Of a stretch of 7,586 nucleotides of DNA, positions 6,801 to 7,586 are shown one piece after another. A program made the position numbers and the translations under genes. Source of the stretch: Planctomycetaceae bacterium (GTDB taxonomy: Bacteria > Planctomycetota > Planctomycetia > Pirellulales > Pirellulaceae); assembly GCA_020638975.1 (NCBI GenBank), contig JACKHN010000060.1, positions 1 through 7,586 on the forward strand, written 5' to 3'. The notes under the pieces were generated by a model. The model did not search any database. It saw nothing but the letters and a program-made list of their open reading frames with translations, and was not told the origin of the DNA. Each line of letters opens with the position of its first letter. Position 1 is the stretch's first letter.

Positions 6801-7066
6801 GACAAGCCAGTCACGCTCTCGCTGCGCAGCGACTTGATGCCGCTGATCGTATTGACCGCCTCCTCGATCGGTTCGGTGACATCCGTTTCGATGGTTTCCG
6901 GATCGGAACCTTCATAGAACACCGAGACCGTAACGATCGGGAAATCGACGCTGGGAAACAGGTCGACGCCAATTCGGCTGTATGCCACGAGACCGAACAC
7001 GACCATCGCGGCGACGACCATCGTCGAAAAGACGGGCCGTGCGATTGAAATTTCGGAAATCTTCAT
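3878..7066 (-). CDS. RND efflux permease, HAE1/AcrB type
   Basis: This is a full-length inner-membrane pump subunit (1062 residues) that uses the proton gradient to drive substrates out through a tripartite complex. TM1 lies at residues about 10-30, followed by RIGVDLFPSVDFPIVTV (31-47). The first periplasmic porter loop reaches about 335, TM2-TM6 lie within 336-485, a second periplasmic loop runs from about 545 to 845, and TM8-TM12 reach about 1007. The proton-relay residues are intact: D399-D400 in GMVIDDSIVVLEN, K918 in GLVTKNAILLVD and R949 in RLRPILMT, at the same spacing as AcrB D407/D408, K940 and R971. GGGAGGG (7075-7081) lies 8 nt before the ATG, and the start shares one base with the adaptor stop (TGATG). 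The last 50 or so residues form a charged cytoplasmic tail (EEGREEKE). The substrate cannot be read from the sequence; the soluble loops are drug/amphiphile-type rather than the metal-specific CusA type. Confidence 0.97.
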   Translation of the reverse strand: MKISEISIARPVFSTMVVAAMVVFGLVAYSRIGVDLFPSVDFPIVTVSVFYEGSDPETIETDVTEPIEEAVNTISGIKSLRSESVTGLSMTFVEFELGRNIDIAAQDVRDKVAAIRADLPKGIDPPVVEKFDPDSAPIMSITLAGTDSIRELTQYADNVIKPQIEGVDGVGAVEVVGGREREIRIWLRVDDLRGYTLTASEVVEAIEKENVEYPGGRVETNARELVVKTKGRIERPADFENIVVAHRQGTPIRLKDVATVEDGMEDFRSLSRLNSQRAVSLQVRRQSGENMLAVAAEVKKRLANVESNLPDRYELTMTQDLSLFVADSVNEAQGELLRGGVLAVLVILLFLRSWRGAFVAAVTIPTTIVTTYAFMLAFGFTLNMMSLLALSISVGMVIDDSIVVLENAFRHMEQGKSRVEAAIAGMKEIGFAVIATSLAIVAVFIPVAFMDGLVGRFFYEFGMTVTFAVVVSTFIAVWLSPMLCSRVLKVTPQHGRLFNVVERFFTSIEWLYGATLRFALRHRWLVSALAIGVFAGSIMLLPLIGTEFSPSQDEGQFNVQVETPLGSSIDRTSRILEEVERRLWELPNVTNLYTTIGAGQEGRVNYGMILVQLPDKSERTLSQHEIMAMARQSVEDLGHSKISVEYIPRVSGGGFRSAPLQYNLRGTDIAELEKTALQVTQRMREIPGIVDVNLTYDSSKPEVAILPDRDRAADLGIDIEKLGRAVQTLVGGRPVSTFEEGGESFDVRVRLAEGDRDRSEAIAALPVRTRGGRLVEFRQLANVEEGTGPVQIDRQNRQRQVTIMANLESFKPLGAAMTDVLSIEREVGLPPGVVSAFTGAGDMMAESFASIIFSLVLAIVLIYMVLASQFESFIHPVTIMISVPLSIGGALGALVLTGLTLNIYSMIGMVMLMGLVTKNAILLVDYTNLLRREQGMEKNEALLTAGPVRLRPILMTAFSTIAGMIPIAIGLGAGSETRQPLGACVIGGMLTSTLLTLVVIPVVYSLLDDLSGGVLRILGGSLQQADEAKPIHLADQDVEEGREEKETQVAAALESRETAKAS

Positions 7067-7586
7067 CAGCGGTTCCCTCCCGTCATACCGGCGGCCAACA
7101 CTTTCCCCTGGTCTCGATGCGCCACCTGTCGCTCCGATTCACCGGGTTGAACCCGCATGCCGTCAGCCAGCACCGCGGGATCCTGGAGCACGATGCGGTC
7201 GCCCTCCGTCAATCCATCGATGATTTCTGTGATCCCGTCTCCCCCCAGTGCCACGCGGACGATCCGTTTCGAGACTCGCTGCGATTGCGCGTTGTAAACG
7301 AACACCTGGGGTTGCCCCCCGGAGTACACCAAGCTTCGAGTCGGAATGACGAGTGCGTCGGGTGCCGAGTCGATCTCAAACGCCACCTTCACGAACTGCC
7401 CCGCCTTGAACTTCCGCTCGTGATTCTCGACCGCCACACGGACACGGATCGTGCGCGTTTCGTGGTCTACCTTTTCATTGACGAGGACAATCAGCCCAGG
7501 CACAGGATCGACGGTTCCCGCTGCCTGGACGCGCACCCAATCCCCGACTTTGACTCGCCCCAGGTAACGCTCCGGAACGCCAACCT
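7066..7586 (-). CDS. RND periplasmic adaptor (membrane fusion protein), N-terminus beyond window
   Basis: The C-terminal 172 residues of an AcrA/MexA-type adaptor are present. The frame is open to the right edge, so the start is outside the window. The visible part begins inside the beta-barrel domain (VGVPERYLGRVKVGDWVRVQ), continues with VDHETRTIRVRVAVENHERK and FKAGQFVKVAFEI, and then the membrane-proximal domain: ALVIPTRSLVYSGGQPQVFV, VALGGDGITEIIDGLTEGDR and the closing VLADGMRVQPG. This is the usual barrel-to-proximal order. The lipoyl, hairpin and signal regions lie to the right. Its stop overlaps the permease start by one base, which indicates translational coupling and a common complex. 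An outer-membrane TolC-type partner is not in the window. A GTG at 7536 can be read as a start, but homology runs past it, so it is not the real one. Confidence 0.95.
   Translation of the reverse strand, partial: VGVPERYLGRVKVGDWVRVQAAGTVDPVPGLIVLVNEKVDHETRTIRVRVAVENHERKFKAGQFVKVAFEIDSAPDALVIPTRSLVYSGGQPQVFVYNAQSQRVSKRIVRVALGGDGITEIIDGLTEGDRIVLQDPAVLADGMRVQPGESERQVAHRDQGKVLAAGMTGGNR

Noticed and set aside
1..7586. CRISPR array, tRNA/rRNA genes, insertion sequence or phage features
   Set aside because: I saw no regularly spaced repeats, no tRNA-like cloverleaf, no transposase or integrase motifs and no long terminal inverted repeats on either strand.

Overview
The window looks like chromosomal DNA from a Gram-negative-type bacterium with moderately high GC. 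Planctomycetota or a relative (Verrucomicrobiota and similar) is the best guess. The guess rests on the pectate-lyase-like protein, whose N-terminal AEGFGA/GGRGGKV block and C-terminal DxDGMPD-type block are common in those phyla, and on the scarcity of Shine-Dalgarno sites in front of some genes. No rRNA, tRNA or other marker gene is present, so the assignment is an inference. Every gene I can support is on the minus strand. Long plus-strand open frames are antisense shadows of these genes.

Layout in the direction of transcription (high to low coordinates): (1) 7586-7066, the C-terminal part of an RND periplasmic adaptor (membrane fusion protein) whose start lies beyond the window; (2) 7066-3878, a complete HAE1/AcrB-type RND efflux permease whose start codon shares one base with the adaptor stop; (3) a 193-bp gap with a strong dyad at 3737-3765; (4) 3684-2455, a secreted pectate-lyase-like beta-helix protein that seems to lack a block near its N-terminus; (5) 2410-1808, a TetR-family regulator of the CecR type; (6) 1783-1469, one reading frame split by a single in-frame TGA into a 23-codon and a 78-codon part, unknown function; (7) 1362-925, an unrecognised 145-residue protein with a perfect ribosome binding site and a candidate promoter; (8) 912-1, a HlyD/YbhG-type periplasmic adaptor that runs off the left edge. 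This last gene has no stop inside the window and is easily missed by closed-ORF calling.

Genes 1 and 2 form one drug/solute efflux operon. Genes 5 to 8 look like a second transcription unit resembling the CecR-YbhG-YbhF-YbhS-YbhR arrangement of enterobacteria: a TetR regulator followed by a HlyD adaptor that would be followed, off the left edge, by ABC-2 transporter genes. Two unrecognised small genes sit between regulator and adaptor. The lyase lies between the two exporter units and may be separate cargo.

The main points for a second look are the TGA-split frame, the two unrecognised proteins inside an exporter operon, the apparent N-terminal defects of the lyase, the dyad upstream of it, and a perfect 15-bp tandem duplication inside the HlyD gene. 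I see no CRISPR array, insertion sequence, attachment site, RNA gene or convincing intrinsic terminator.
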